Part shown: positions 50,892 through 59,713 of the stretch, piece by piece
Numbering within the stretch: position 1 is the stretch's first letter
Layout: every line of letters starts with the position of its first letter
Origin: Pseudomonas sp. Irchel 3E13
Lineage (GTDB): Bacteria > Pseudomonadota > Gammaproteobacteria > Pseudomonadales > Pseudomonadaceae
DNA length: 64,000 bases
Direction: 5' to 3'
Assembly (NCBI RefSeq): GCF_900187455.1
Contig: NZ_FYDX01000023.1
Coordinates: 1-64,000 of the forward strand
Translations under genes and position numbers: made by a program
Notes under the pieces: model-generated
Told to the model about the DNA's origin: nothing
The model's input: only the letters and a program-made list of their open reading frames with translations
The model's database searches: none

Positions 50892-51770
50892 ATGACCCTG
50901 ACAGTCGATTCAAAGCACGCCGCTGACTTCGCCCTGACGCCCGCCGAACTGGCGCGGCTTCGCGACAAGGCGCAGTTCATCCGGCTGGAAACCATACGCC
51001 TCATCGAGATCGCCAAGGTCGGCCACTACACCTCGGTGTTTTCCGCGGCCGAGCTGTTTGCCGCGCTGTATTACGACGTGATGTCGCTGCGGCATGGCGA
51101 GCCGAAATGGGCCGGGCGCGACCGCTTCATGATGGGCAAGGGCCACGCCGCCGTGGGCCTGTTCCCGGTGCTGGTGGAGTGGGGCTTCTTCGCCCGGGAG
51201 ATCCTCGACGGCTACACCCGCCTGGGCAATCCGCTGGGCGATCACCCGGACATGCGCAAAGTGCCGGGCGTGGACTTCTCCTCCGGCTCCATCGGCCACG
51301 CCCTGTCGGGCGGGCTGGGCATGGCCATGGCCGGGCGCATGCTCGGCCAGGACTTCACCACCTTCGTCATGCTCGGTGACGGCGAGATGCAGGAAGGCCA
51401 GGTGTGGGAGGCGGCGATGGCGGCGTCCCACCACAAGGTCGGCAGCCTGGTGGCGATCGTCGACCGCAACGGCTTCCAGCTCGATGGCAGCGTCGACGAC
51501 GTGATCGGCATCGAGCCGCTAGCGGACAAATGGCGCGCCTTCGGCTGGGACGTGTACGACGTCGACGGCCACAACCTCGCCGAGCTGACGCCGCTGTTGC
51601 GGCGGATCAAGGCCGAGCGCAACCGCGAGCGGCCGGTGTGCATCATCGCCCAGACGCTCAAGGGCAAGGGCGTCTCGTATATGGAGACCGAGCCGGGCTG
51701 GCACCTGGGCTACCTCGACCCGGAAGACGCCCAGCGCGCCATCGATGAAATCAAGAGCAAGGTGATCTGA
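50892..51770 (+). CDS. Transketolase, N-terminal (thiamine diphosphate-binding) subunit
   Basis: This is 292 aa, about half of a normal transketolase. It holds the pyrophosphate-binding domain: GKGHAAVGLFPVLVEWGFF, SGSIGHALSGGLGMAMAG, and the ThDP motif GDGEMQEGQVWEAAMAASHH followed by DRNGFQLDG. Its partner is encoded next. Two-subunit transketolases move two-carbon ketol units and are known in archaea and in bacterial pathways for unusual sugars (apulose phosphate, sulfofructose). AGGTGG precedes the ATG. Confidence 0.93.
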   Translation: MTLTVDSKHAADFALTPAELARLRDKAQFIRLETIRLIEIAKVGHYTSVFSAAELFAALYYDVMSLRHGEPKWAGRDRFMMGKGHAAVGLFPVLVEWGFFAREILDGYTRLGNPLGDHPDMRKVPGVDFSSGSIGHALSGGLGMAMAGRMLGQDFTTFVMLGDGEMQEGQVWEAAMAASHHKVGSLVAIVDRNGFQLDGSVDDVIGIEPLADKWRAFGWDVYDVDGHNLAELTPLLRRIKAERNRERPVCIIAQTLKGKGVSYMETEPGWHLGYLDPEDAQRAIDEIKSKVI

Positions 51771-51772
51771 AC

Positions 51773-52753
51773 ATGAACACTGCACCCCTGTCCGCGAACT
51801 CCTGGCAGTACCGCGCCCTCAACACCCAGACGCCGGGCCTCGACGCGCTGTCCGACGCTTTGCTCGAACTGGTCGAGCAGGGCGAGCCGGTGGTCGCCGG
51901 CACCGCCGACCTGCAGTACTCCAACGGCCTGGCGAAATTCGCCGAACACTGCCCGGAGCGCTTCGTGCAGTTCGGCATCTCCGAGCAGAACATGGTGTCT
52001 TGCGCCGCCGGCATGGCCGCGGTGGGCATGAAGCCGTTTATCGCGACCTTCGCTTCGTTCCTGCCGCTGCTGTGCTGCGAACAGATCCGCATGGACGTCG
52101 CCTACTCGGCGCTGCCGGTGCGCCTGATCGGCCACCACGCCGGCATCTCGCTGGGCTTCTATGGCACCTCGCACCACGCCACCGAGGACCTGGCGATCAT
52201 GCGCGCGATCGCCGACATCACCATCGTCGCCCCGGCCGATGCCAACCAGTTGAAGGCGGCGATCAAGGCCTCGGCCCATCATCCGCAGCCGATCTACTTC
52301 CGCATCCAGCGCGGGCGGGATCCGGTGGTCTACGAACAAGAGCCGCTATTCGAATTTGGCAAGGCCACCGCACTGCTGACGGGCGAGGAACTGACCATCA
52401 TCGCCACCGGTTCCACCGTGCACCCCGCGTTGCAGGCCGCGCGCGCGCTCAACGCCCAGGGCCGCTCGGTGGGTGTGCTGGACATGACCACGGTCAAGCC
52501 GCTGGACGTCGAGGCGGTGTTGCGCGTGGCGCGGGAAAGCCGGGCGATCCTCACCGTCGAAGAGCACAACATCCTCGGCGGCCTGGGGGGCGCGGTCTGC
52601 GAGGTGATCGCCGAAGCCGGCATCGGCACCCGCGTCCGCCGCCACGGGATCTACGACGAGTACAGCCTGATCGCGCCGCCGACTCACCTCTACCGCCATT
52701 ACCGCCTGGATGCCGAAGGCATCGAAAGCGTGGCCCGTGAACTGATCGACTGA
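51773..52753 (+). CDS. Transketolase, C-terminal subunit
   Basis: This is 326 aa. It carries the pyrimidine-binding domain (about 30-190: AGTADLQYSNGLAKFAEHCP, RFVQFGISEQNMVSCAAGMA with the catalytic Glu in SEQN) and the C-terminal transketolase domain (about 200-326). It starts two bases after the N-subunit stop, so the two are made together in equal amounts. Together they equal one transketolase active site at the dimer interface. Confidence 0.93.
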   Translation: MNTAPLSANSWQYRALNTQTPGLDALSDALLELVEQGEPVVAGTADLQYSNGLAKFAEHCPERFVQFGISEQNMVSCAAGMAAVGMKPFIATFASFLPLLCCEQIRMDVAYSALPVRLIGHHAGISLGFYGTSHHATEDLAIMRAIADITIVAPADANQLKAAIKASAHHPQPIYFRIQRGRDPVVYEQEPLFEFGKATALLTGEELTIIATGSTVHPALQAARALNAQGRSVGVLDMTTVKPLDVEAVLRVARESRAILTVEEHNILGGLGGAVCEVIAEAGIGTRVRRHGIYDEYSLIAPPTHLYRHYRLDAEGIESVARELID

Positions 52754-52830
52754 GCCTCGGCGGGGCAGGCCACTGGCTTGTCCCGCCCCCTCCGGATCTC
52801 TTGCCCGACAACAATAATCAGAGAGCAAGC

Positions 52831-52872
52831 ATGAACCTGACCCACCCTGATTGCCGCCGCCCCGGCGGCTGA
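52831..52872 (+). CDS. Possible 13-residue leader peptide upstream of the porin gene
   Basis: ATG 52831 to TGA 52872 encodes MNLTHPDCRRPGG. A purine-rich GAGAG lies five bases upstream. Its last codons form a perfect hairpin, GCCGCCG (52853-52859) with CGGCGGC (52863-52869). The frame ends 151 bases before the porin start. The layout resembles attenuation leaders, but the ORF is very short and could be chance. The rest of the 270-base gap has no other gene. Confidence 0.35.
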   Translation: MNLTHPDCRRPGG

Positions 52873-53023
52873 CGCTTCTCGCGACAACCCCACAGCAAAC
52901 GACTCGCGCCGCGTTCTGGCGGCGGGTGAGTGCGCCTGTTTCCCGCGCGCTCGCCAGGGATGGCTGTCGCCCGCTGTTTCCGATCGCCCGCACAACAACG
53001 ACAACAACGAGCGGAGCAAAACC

Positions 53024-54250
53024 ATGAAGCGTATTTCCCTGAACCTGCTGGCCGGTGCGACCCTGGCCAGCCTGCTGATGCCCGTGCCGGCCAGCGCCCT
53101 GGAATTCACCGGCTACCTGCGCAGCGGCATTGGCGGCGCCGACGGCGGTGGCCCGCAACGCTGCTTCCAATTGCCCGGGGCGCCGTCCAAATACCGCCTG
53201 GGCAACGAATGCGAGCAGCTTGCCGAACTGCAACTGGCCCAGGACCTGATCAAGCCCGGCGACGGCTCGACCCTCGGCGTCGAAGGCATGGCCCAGTTGT
53301 TCAACGCCTATGGCCACGACCTGCAGTTTCGTGGCGAGCATGGCTACTCGCGGATGGTCCAGTTGTACGCGCAATGGCGCGACATGCCGGCCCTGAATGG
53401 CGGCTCGTTCTGGGCCGGGCGCCGCTACTACCGACGCAACGACATCCATATCTCCGACTACTTCTACTGGAACCAGAGCGCCACCGGCTTCGGCTTCGAT
53501 GACGTGGGCATCGGCGACCTGAAATACAGCTACGTGTTCTCGCGCAAGGACAACCTGTTTCAGGAACCCTATATCAACCGGCATGACATAAATGTCGGCG
53601 GCTTCCAGAGCAATCCGGGCGGCGAGATCGAACTGGGCCTGAGCTACCTGCAACGCCCCGACAGCCACGACGGCCATACCGGTTGGTCGGTGGCGCTGCA
53701 GCACAAGCAAAAGGGTTTTCTCGGCGGCCTCAACACCTTCGCCGTGCAATACGGCCGCGGACCGGGCACCGCGCTGGGCTATACCGGCGACCCGACCCTG
53801 GACCGCGACAACCAGAGCTGGCGGGTGGTGGAGTATTTCGACTGGCAAGTGAAGCCGCGTTTTGGCGGGCAGTTCCAGGTGGTCTACCAGCAGGACAAGC
53901 GCCCGCGGGGTGACGACCAGAACTGGCTGTCCCTGGGTGTGCGCCCGGTGTATGCGCTGAGCGAGCAGTTCAAGCTGATCACCGAACTGGGCCGCGACCA
54001 GATCGACGCCCCGGGCGGCACCCGCACCCTGACCAAATTCACCGTGGCACCGGCCTGGTCACCCAAGGGCCCGGGCTTCTGGAAGCGGCCGGAGGTTCGT
54101 CTGTATTACACCTGGGCGCAGTGGAACGAAGCGGCGCAACGGGCGGCCAGCCAGATCGCGGCGGGCTCGGCGCTGTCCGACAGCGGGGCATTTGGCAGCG
54201 CGCTGCATGGCGGGAATTTCGGGGTGCAGGTGGAGTATTGGTGGAAGTGA
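53024..54250 (+). CDS. LamB/maltoporin-family outer membrane porin
   Basis: This is 408 aa. The signal peptide is MKRISLNLLAGATLASLLMP with cleavage near SALEF. The mature start LEFTGYLRSGIG, the GGFQSNPGGEIELGL segment, GFWKRPEVRLYYTWAQWNEA and the terminal VQVEYWWK are maltoporin-like; a long barrel ends in aromatic-Lys. Sugars and sugar conjugates cross the outer membrane by such channels. It is the last gene in the direction of the catabolic operon and probably belongs to it. The ribosome site is AGCGGAG. Confidence 0.88.
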   Translation: MKRISLNLLAGATLASLLMPVPASALEFTGYLRSGIGGADGGGPQRCFQLPGAPSKYRLGNECEQLAELQLAQDLIKPGDGSTLGVEGMAQLFNAYGHDLQFRGEHGYSRMVQLYAQWRDMPALNGGSFWAGRRYYRRNDIHISDYFYWNQSATGFGFDDVGIGDLKYSYVFSRKDNLFQEPYINRHDINVGGFQSNPGGEIELGLSYLQRPDSHDGHTGWSVALQHKQKGFLGGLNTFAVQYGRGPGTALGYTGDPTLDRDNQSWRVVEYFDWQVKPRFGGQFQVVYQQDKRPRGDDQNWLSLGVRPVYALSEQFKLITELGRDQIDAPGGTRTLTKFTVAPAWSPKGPGFWKRPEVRLYYTWAQWNEAAQRAASQIAAGSALSDSGAFGSALHGGNFGVQVEYWWK

Positions 54251-54270
54251 GGTCGGCGTGGCCCCGTTGC

Positions 54271-54312
54271 CCTTGAAATTGAGCGCCGCACATGCGGCGC
54301 TCGATCTCAAGG
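54271..54312. terminator. Bidirectional hairpin terminator
   Basis: GAGCGCCGC and GCGGCGCTC pair around ACAT, and CCTTGA/TCAAGG add outer pairs. It lies between the convergent porin and epimerase genes. T-runs are short, so the strength is uncertain. Confidence 0.6.
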
Positions 54313-54323
54313 ACGCGGTGACC

Positions 54324-55229
54324 CTACCAAAGCACCTCGGTACTGCGCAGCCACTGGTGAATCGACTCCCGCCGCGGCTGCCAGCCCAGCAATTGCCGGG
54401 CATTCACCGCCCGCACCCGGCTGTTGGAGCCAATGGCGAAGCGTGCCCAGTCGCCCAGTTCGGCAATGGCGTCATCCGCCGGCCAGCTTTCGATTCGGCC
54501 TTCGCAGCCCAGCGCATGGCTGATCGACGTGGCGATCTCGATAAACGACGCCTCACCGTTCTCGGCAAAGAACAACGACGCCGACGGCGCTTTTTCCACC
54601 GCCAACCGGTACAGCTCGGCGAGGTCTTCGATATGCACGTTGGACCAGCGATGCACGCCAGCCCCAAGGTACGCACCCGCGCCGAACTGGCGTGATTTCG
54701 CCAGCAGTTTCGGCAGTTGGTCGCTGGCGGTCGGCAGGCCGAGGGCGTCGCCGTAGATCATGGTGGGGCAGAACACCACGGCGCGAATGCCGTCTTCCAC
54801 GCCGGCGCGGCGGACTTGTTGGTTGATCGCCACGCGGTCGCGGCGGATGTCCATGGGCTCGAACGGCGTCTCGTCGGTGAAGATCGCCTCGCGTTCATAG
54901 GCGCCACGGGCATCGTCGCCGACCACGCTGGAACCGGAGGTGTGGATGAACGCCTTGCCGCTGCCGCGCAGGGCGTTGATGAAGGTCTCGACGCTGGCGA
55001 GGTGGTCGGAGTCGGCGGTGTGCACCACGGCGTCGGCGGCCTGCGCCTCGCGGGTGAGGATAAAGGCGTCGTCCAGGGTGCCGAGCACCGGGCGGATGCC
55101 CAGTGCCTGCAGGGCATCACGCTTGGCGGGGTCGCGAATCAGGCCGGTGACCTCGTGCCCGGCATCGGCCAGGTACTTGGCAACGGAACCGCCGATGTAG
55201 CCGGAGGCGCCGGTAATGAAGATTTTCAT
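54324..55229 (-). CDS. NAD-dependent epimerase/dehydratase family protein (atypical SDR)
   Basis: This is 301 aa. The N-terminus MKIFITGASGYIGGSVAKYL contains the NAD(P) motif GASGYIG. HTSGSSVVGD supplies the Ser, but the YxxxK motif expected of active epimerases is not clearly present (the segment reads RRDRVAINQQVRRAG). It may therefore be a NAD(P)H-binding reductase of the atypical class. The start at 55227-55229 follows AAAGG. It is divergent from an SDR gene 219 bases away. The role is not known. Confidence 0.85.
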   Translation of the reverse strand: MKIFITGASGYIGGSVAKYLADAGHEVTGLIRDPAKRDALQALGIRPVLGTLDDAFILTREAQAADAVVHTADSDHLASVETFINALRGSGKAFIHTSGSSVVGDDARGAYEREAIFTDETPFEPMDIRRDRVAINQQVRRAGVEDGIRAVVFCPTMIYGDALGLPTASDQLPKLLAKSRQFGAGAYLGAGVHRWSNVHIEDLAELYRLAVEKAPSASLFFAENGEASFIEIATSISHALGCEGRIESWPADDAIAELGDWARFAIGSNSRVRAVNARQLLGWQPRRESIHQWLRSTEVLW

Positions 55230-55448
55230 CGAAGACCTTTCTTGTTTGAGAGTGGAAGGAAGCGCGTTGAGCGCGACGCTAGGGTAGAAATCCGCCACCT
55301 TTCCCACCAGCCACTGACCGGGAACAACAGTTGTGAGGTCAAGTCGTAGCGGTTTTTGGCGAATTCTGTTTACGCGGGAAGTGAATACGCCCGGTGTGTC
55401 GATCCGTAATAGATTCGTGCCGATAACAACGACAAGAGGCGCGACACC

Positions 55449-56231
55449 ATGGATTACCAACTGACCGGCAAGAACGTCCTGATCACCGGCGGTGCCACCG
55501 GCATCGGCAGGGCGATCGCCCAGTGCTTTCTCGCTGAAGGCGCCAGGGTGGTGATCAGCGGCCTGACCGAGGATCAGGTCGGCCAGGCCTGCCGGGAACT
55601 CGGCCCGAACTGCGCCGGCATGGCCGGCGACCTGACCCAGCCGGGTGTCGCCGACGACCTGGCCGACTTCGCCCGGCGCCAGGGCCGGGTGGACTACCTG
55701 ATCAACTGCGTCGGCATCTTCGAGGTGCGGGATTTCTTCGAGACTGACGATGCCCAGTGGTTTCGCTATTTCGACGTCAACGTCATGACCGCGGTGCGCA
55801 TGAGCCGCCTGTTGATGGCCGACATGCTGGCGGCGGGCGAGGGCTCGATCGTGTTCATCAGCAGCGAGTCGGGGGTCAAGCCGCAGCCGTGGATGGTTCA
55901 CTACGGGGCGATGAAATCCTGCCTGCTCGGTGTTTCCCGTGCCTTGGCCGAACTGACCAAGGGCACGGCGGTGCGGGTCAACAGCATCCTGCCGGGGCCG
56001 ACCAGCACCGACGCGGTGAAGCACTATCACGCGGAAATCGCCGAGGAAAAGGGCATCAGCCCGCAGCAGGTGGTGGCCGACTACTTCGACCAGACCGAAC
56101 CCACCTCGCTGATCCGCCGCATGATCGAGCCCGAGGAAGTGGCCCGCAGCGTGCTGCACCTGGCCGCGTCGCCGGCCCTCAACGGCATGGCCATGCGTGT
56201 CGAGGGCGGGACCATTCGCAGCATTCTCTGA
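55449..56231 (+). CDS. Short-chain dehydrogenase/reductase
   Basis: This is 260 aa. The cofactor motif ITGGATGIGRAIA (about 12-25), the NCVG region, the Ser in FISSESGVKPQP, and Tyr-x-x-x-Lys in HYGAMKSC are present. It belongs to the classical SDRs of the 3-oxoacyl-ACP reductase group, whose substrates are diverse. It ends directly against the convergent MFS gene with no gap. Confidence 0.92.
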   Translation: MDYQLTGKNVLITGGATGIGRAIAQCFLAEGARVVISGLTEDQVGQACRELGPNCAGMAGDLTQPGVADDLADFARRQGRVDYLINCVGIFEVRDFFETDDAQWFRYFDVNVMTAVRMSRLLMADMLAAGEGSIVFISSESGVKPQPWMVHYGAMKSCLLGVSRALAELTKGTAVRVNSILPGPTSTDAVKHYHAEIAEEKGISPQQVVADYFDQTEPTSLIRRMIEPEEVARSVLHLAASPALNGMAMRVEGGTIRSIL

Positions 56232-57428
56232 TCAGCAGGCCTGCAGGCTGACCTGGCGGCGGCGCCACAGCAGCCACGCCAGCGGCAGGTGCACCAGCAG
56301 CGCGGCGGCGACCCCGGCCCAGGGCGTGAGGGCCAGTTGGCCGCTTTCCACCAGCAGGCTGCCGGCCCGTTCACCCAGGGTGATACCGAGGTTGAACGCG
56401 GAAATGTTCAGCCCCGAGGCGAAGTCCACGGCGCCCGGTGTGTGCAGGCGGGCGGTGGAAAGCATGCCGGTCTGGAACGCCGGGGTCATGCCGAAGGCGA
56501 CCACGCCCCAGATGAACACCGTCACCACCATCAGCGACTTGTACGGCAGCGCCAGGGCCAGCGCCACCAGGGTCAGCGCCAGTGCCACGAACAACAGGCG
56601 GAGGCTGCGTTCCCAGCCGAGGCTGTCGGACATCCGGCCGCCCAGCAGGTTGCCGAGCATGGTCGCCACGCCGAACACCAGCAACAGGGCGCTGGCGCCG
56701 GTGGCCGAGAAGCCGGTGATGTCGGTGAGGATCGGGGTGATGAAGGTGAAAGCCGAGAAGCTGGCGCCGAAGCCGAGCACGGTGACCAGCATCATCGCCC
56801 AGATCGCCGGACTGCCCAGCGCGGCCAGTTGGCCCAGGGCATTGCCGGCGTTGCCGGCCGGTTGCCGGGGCAGCCAGGCGGCAGTGGCGAGCAGGGCCAG
56901 CAAGGCCAGCAGCGCCACGGCGTAGAACGGCAGGCGCCAGCCCAGGGCGTTACCGAGGTAGCTGCCCAGCGGGACACCAATCACCATCGCCAGGGTCAGG
57001 CCGGCGAACATCGCCGCGATCGCCTTGCTGGCCTGGCCTTCCCGGGCCAGGCTGGCGGCCACGGTAGCGCCGATGGCGAAGAAGCTGCCGTGGGCCAGGG
57101 CGGTGATGATCCGGCCGAACAGCAGCACCGGGTAATTGGGCGCCAGGGCCGACACCAGGTTGCCGGCCAGGAACACCGCGATCAGGCTCAACAGCACCGT
57201 CTTGCGGGGGAAGCGGCCAAGGCCGATGACGATGAATGGCGTGCCGATCGCCAGCGCCAGGGCGTAGAGCCCCACCAGGCTGCCGGCGCTGGCCAGGGAA
57301 ATATCGAAGGCTGCCGAGATCGACGGCAGGATGCCGACGATGATGAATTCCGCCACGCCGATGGCGAAAGCGGTGATGGCGAGGGTGAGGATGCCGGGGT
57401 GCAATCCCGTGCTCGAGGTGGTGCGCAT
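56232..57428 (-). CDS. MFS transporter, DHA1 family (arabinose/multidrug efflux type)
   Basis: This is 398 aa with 12 predicted spans. LTLAITAFAIGVAEFIIVGI and GRFPRKTVLLSLIAVFLAG (motif A loop) match the AraJ/YdhP/SotB group of DHA1 proton antiporters. These export sugars, chloramphenicol or other small molecules. The start at 57426-57428 has GGAGA nine bases upstream; the longer frame is not supported. A relation to the neighbouring SDR is possible but not shown. The 295 bases 57429-57723 contain no gene. Confidence 0.9.
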   Translation of the reverse strand: MRTTSSTGLHPGILTLAITAFAIGVAEFIIVGILPSISAAFDISLASAGSLVGLYALALAIGTPFIVIGLGRFPRKTVLLSLIAVFLAGNLVSALAPNYPVLLFGRIITALAHGSFFAIGATVAASLAREGQASKAIAAMFAGLTLAMVIGVPLGSYLGNALGWRLPFYAVALLALLALLATAAWLPRQPAGNAGNALGQLAALGSPAIWAMMLVTVLGFGASFSAFTFITPILTDITGFSATGASALLLVFGVATMLGNLLGGRMSDSLGWERSLRLLFVALALTLVALALALPYKSLMVVTVFIWGVVAFGMTPAFQTGMLSTARLHTPGAVDFASGLNISAFNLGITLGERAGSLLVESGQLALTPWAGVAAALLVHLPLAWLLWRRRQVSLQAC

Positions 57429-57723
57429 AGTGGTTCTCCGGGTTGGATCGCGAGAGGTGCAGCAAGCCGTCGCCGGGGTTCTGGTTTTTGTGGAGGCGTT
57501 GGGCGCGAGGGGCTGGACGTTGTGGTTATGGCCCCGGTGCAGCGCTCGGGCGCTGCGGTTCGTGGCGTCTACTCTGCGGCACGTGAGGCGGGCGGGGTAT
57601 CCGGGCGGGCGGCACATCATTTGTGCCGTGGCGTCATGGGTGGTGATGGCGGGGCACAGGTAGGCCGTTATCACGGCGGGGAAGATCTTTTTTACCGTTC
57701 TTCGGCCTAATGAGCCTCTATTT

Positions 57724-57945
57724 ATGACGTCTTGGAAAGTACGCCTCTTTTCGCTCATTCCCGTCCTGCTGGCGCTCGCCAGAATGGTCTCGGTGGGGGG
57801 GGGCGCCTCCTTGATTTCCAGCGTCGGCTTCACGCTTGGCTGGAGCCTCTACGGACTGCTGGGACTGTTACTCGGAGGCGTCTGCTGGGTGGCGGTGGGG
57901 CGGGGCGTCGCTGCGTCACCGGTTTCGCCGAGGCGAGAGCACTGA
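57724..57945 (+). CDS. Possible small membrane protein with internal G9 tract
   Basis: This is a 73-aa frame. It has two hydrophobic stretches (LFSLIPVLLALARMV, and SLYGLLGLLLGGVCWVAVG). Third-position GC is high, which supports coding, but there is no clear ribosome site. A run of nine G (57795-57803) interrupts the first loop and could slip. No family is recognised. It is divergent from the MFS gene. Confidence 0.4.
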   Translation: MTSWKVRLFSLIPVLLALARMVSVGGGASLISSVGFTLGWSLYGLLGLLLGGVCWVAVGRGVAASPVSPRREH

Positions 57946-57992
57946 GCCGAGCGGGCTCGTTTCAGGCATCCCGTGGAAGAGGAGCATTCAGA

Positions 57993-58199
57993 ATGAGCGA
58001 GACACTGCAGCAGGATCTCTACGGCCGCTTGTACCTTGGCAATCCGCCCCTGGTCAAAACCCGCGATTTCGAGGATATCGACGCCGCCACCAAATACAGG
58101 CCGCCCCGCGCCTTCGGCCTGTGGCCCCGTGGCTGGTTGGTGGGCGGTCGCAACGAGGACACAACCGTTGCAGCGCCAGCTCCCGCGAGAGCGCCGTAA
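57993..58199 (+). CDS. Small conserved-looking hypothetical protein
   Basis: This is 68 aa, preceded by GAGGAG nine bases before ATG, a strong ribosome site. The sequence MSETLQQDLYGRLYLGNPPL continues with charged and aromatic residues and ends with a low-complexity Ala/Pro tail. There is no signal or membrane span. I do not recognise the family. Its frame is open through the upstream small ORF region, so a slip in the G9 tract there could join the two. Confidence 0.5.
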   Translation: MSETLQQDLYGRLYLGNPPLVKTRDFEDIDAATKYRPPRAFGLWPRGWLVGGRNEDTTVAAPAPARAP

Positions 58200-58225
58200 G
58201 TGCATGCGGTAAATCAACGACCTGC

Positions 58226-59146
58226 TCAGCTCGCAGTGGCCGGCGGCGCAAACGGATTACCACACAGCCCGACCCCTTCCTGATGCGGCCAGGTCTCGAC
58301 GAGGAAGTCCCGCACTGACTTGATCCGCGCACTTTCGCGCATCGAACGGTGGGTGCACAGCCAGACTTCGCGGTTCAGCTCGGGCACATCCATCACCAGT
58401 TCCAGACTGGGGGTCAGGCGGGCGGTGCGTTTTTCCACGATGCCGATGCCGCCACCGGCAATCACGCAGTCGTAGATCCCCAAGGTGTGATTGCAGCGCA
58501 GCCACGGCGCCGGCGCGCCGTCCAGACGTTCCCACCAGGCTTCCATGGTCTGGTCCATCCGTGATTCATCCAGGCCGACGAAATCCAGCTCGGCCCAGTT
58601 GCGCTCCGCCAGTGCCTCGCGCTTCTGCGCCGCGTAGCTGCTGGAGGCATACAGGGCGAATTCGATTTCCCCCAGCGGCTCGGCGATCAGGTCGGTGGCG
58701 TCCGGCCGGGCATAACGCAGCGACAGGTCGGCCTCGCGCCGGGTGAGGTTGACCGGGAACGGCGTGGTGAGGATTTCCATGCCCAGCAGCGGGTAACGGG
58801 TGCGGATCGGCGCGAGCAGGGCGGTCACCAGGAACGACAGCCATTCATCGGCATTGACCCGCACCGTGCCTTCCACGGTCTCCGGCGAATCGGCTTCGCG
58901 CAGCACTTCGTTGGCCGCGCCCTCCATCTGTTCCGCCCAGCCGACGATGCGCTGGCCAAAGGCGGTGGCGAAGCAGCCGGTCGAGGTGCGTTCGAGCAGT
59001 TGTCCGCCGAGTTGTTCTTCCAGCGCATCGAGGCGCCGCGACAGCGTGGCGGTGCTCAAGCGCAGGCGCTGGGCCGCGCGTTTCAGGTTGCCGCTGCGGA
59101 CCACCGCCAGCAGCACATGCAGGTTGTCCCATTCCAGGCGTTTCAT
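58226..59146 (-). CDS. LysR-family regulator divergent from PACE exporter
   Basis: This is 306 aa. The helix-turn-helix is NLKRAAQRLRLSTATLSRRL (about 19-38), followed by an effector domain (about 90-300). It faces an exporter gene 88 bases away. Exporters of the PACE family are often regulated by an adjacent divergent LysR (AceR for AceI), so the same is likely here. The gene's end lies close to the small hypothetical gene. Confidence 0.9.
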   Translation of the reverse strand: MKRLEWDNLHVLLAVVRSGNLKRAAQRLRLSTATLSRRLDALEEQLGGQLLERTSTGCFATAFGQRIVGWAEQMEGAANEVLREADSPETVEGTVRVNADEWLSFLVTALLAPIRTRYPLLGMEILTTPFPVNLTRREADLSLRYARPDATDLIAEPLGEIEFALYASSSYAAQKREALAERNWAELDFVGLDESRMDQTMEAWWERLDGAPAPWLRCNHTLGIYDCVIAGGGIGIVEKRTARLTPSLELVMDVPELNREVWLCTHRSMRESARIKSVRDFLVETWPHQEGVGLCGNPFAPPATAS

Positions 59147-59234
59147 ATATGCAACCGTACGTTATGAAGTTGGTGGTTGAGGTGCATAAATGTAGGTCAT
59201 ATGCTGGCCAGGTTCAAACGTCGGGAGATTAGAA

Positions 59235-59681
59235 ATGCTGCAGAAAAAGACCCTGACCGAGCGCATCGTCCATGCGCTCGGCTTCGAATTCTTCGCCTTG
59301 TTGCTGTGTGCGCCGACCATCGCCCTGGTGATGGACAAACCGCTGATGAGCGCCGGCCTGTTGACCTTGGCGATCTCGGTCACGGCGACCCTGTGGAACA
59401 TGCTGTACAACGTGCTGTTCGACCGGCTGCAGAACCGCGTCGGCTTCCAGCGCACACCGCTGATCCGCATGCTTCACGCCCTCGGTTTCGAAGGCGGGCT
59501 GATTCTGGCGGTGGTGCCGATGGCGGCGTGGTGGTTGTCCATCGGCCTGGTCGAGGCGTTCCTGATGGAAGTGGGCTTGCTGGTGTTCCTGCTGCCGTAC
59601 ACCTACCTGTACAACCTCGGGTTCGACAGGTTGCGCGAGCGTTATCTGGCGCGGCAGGTGGAGGTCGGCTTGAAGTGCTGA
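59235..59681 (+). CDS. PACE family efflux transporter (AceI-like)
   Basis: This is 148 aa with four membrane spans in two tandem bacterial transmembrane pair repeats. The first repeat has RIVHALGFEFFALLLCAPTI and the second RMLHALGFEGGLILAVVPMA, each with the conserved R..HA..FE signature; E18 in the first repeat aligns with the essential Glu of AceI. PACE proteins export chlorhexidine and short-chain diamines such as putrescine and cadaverine in exchange for protons. AGAAATG is the start context with a weak site GGGAG 8 bases upstream. Confidence 0.93.
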   Translation: MLQKKTLTERIVHALGFEFFALLLCAPTIALVMDKPLMSAGLLTLAISVTATLWNMLYNVLFDRLQNRVGFQRTPLIRMLHALGFEGGLILAVVPMAAWWLSIGLVEAFLMEVGLLVFLLPYTYLYNLGFDRLRERYLARQVEVGLKC

Positions 59682-59713
59682 GGGCTCCGTGGAAGCGTGC
59701 GTGCTGGCGATTT

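Noticed and set aside
54324..56159. Long 611-codon version of the epimerase-like gene
   Set aside because: The N-terminal 310 residues lie antisense to the SDR gene. The Rossmann motif and ribosome site place the start at 55229.
57849..58217. 122-aa minus-strand frame across the small genes
   Set aside because: It lies antisense to a frame with a strong ribosome site (GAGGAG before 57993).
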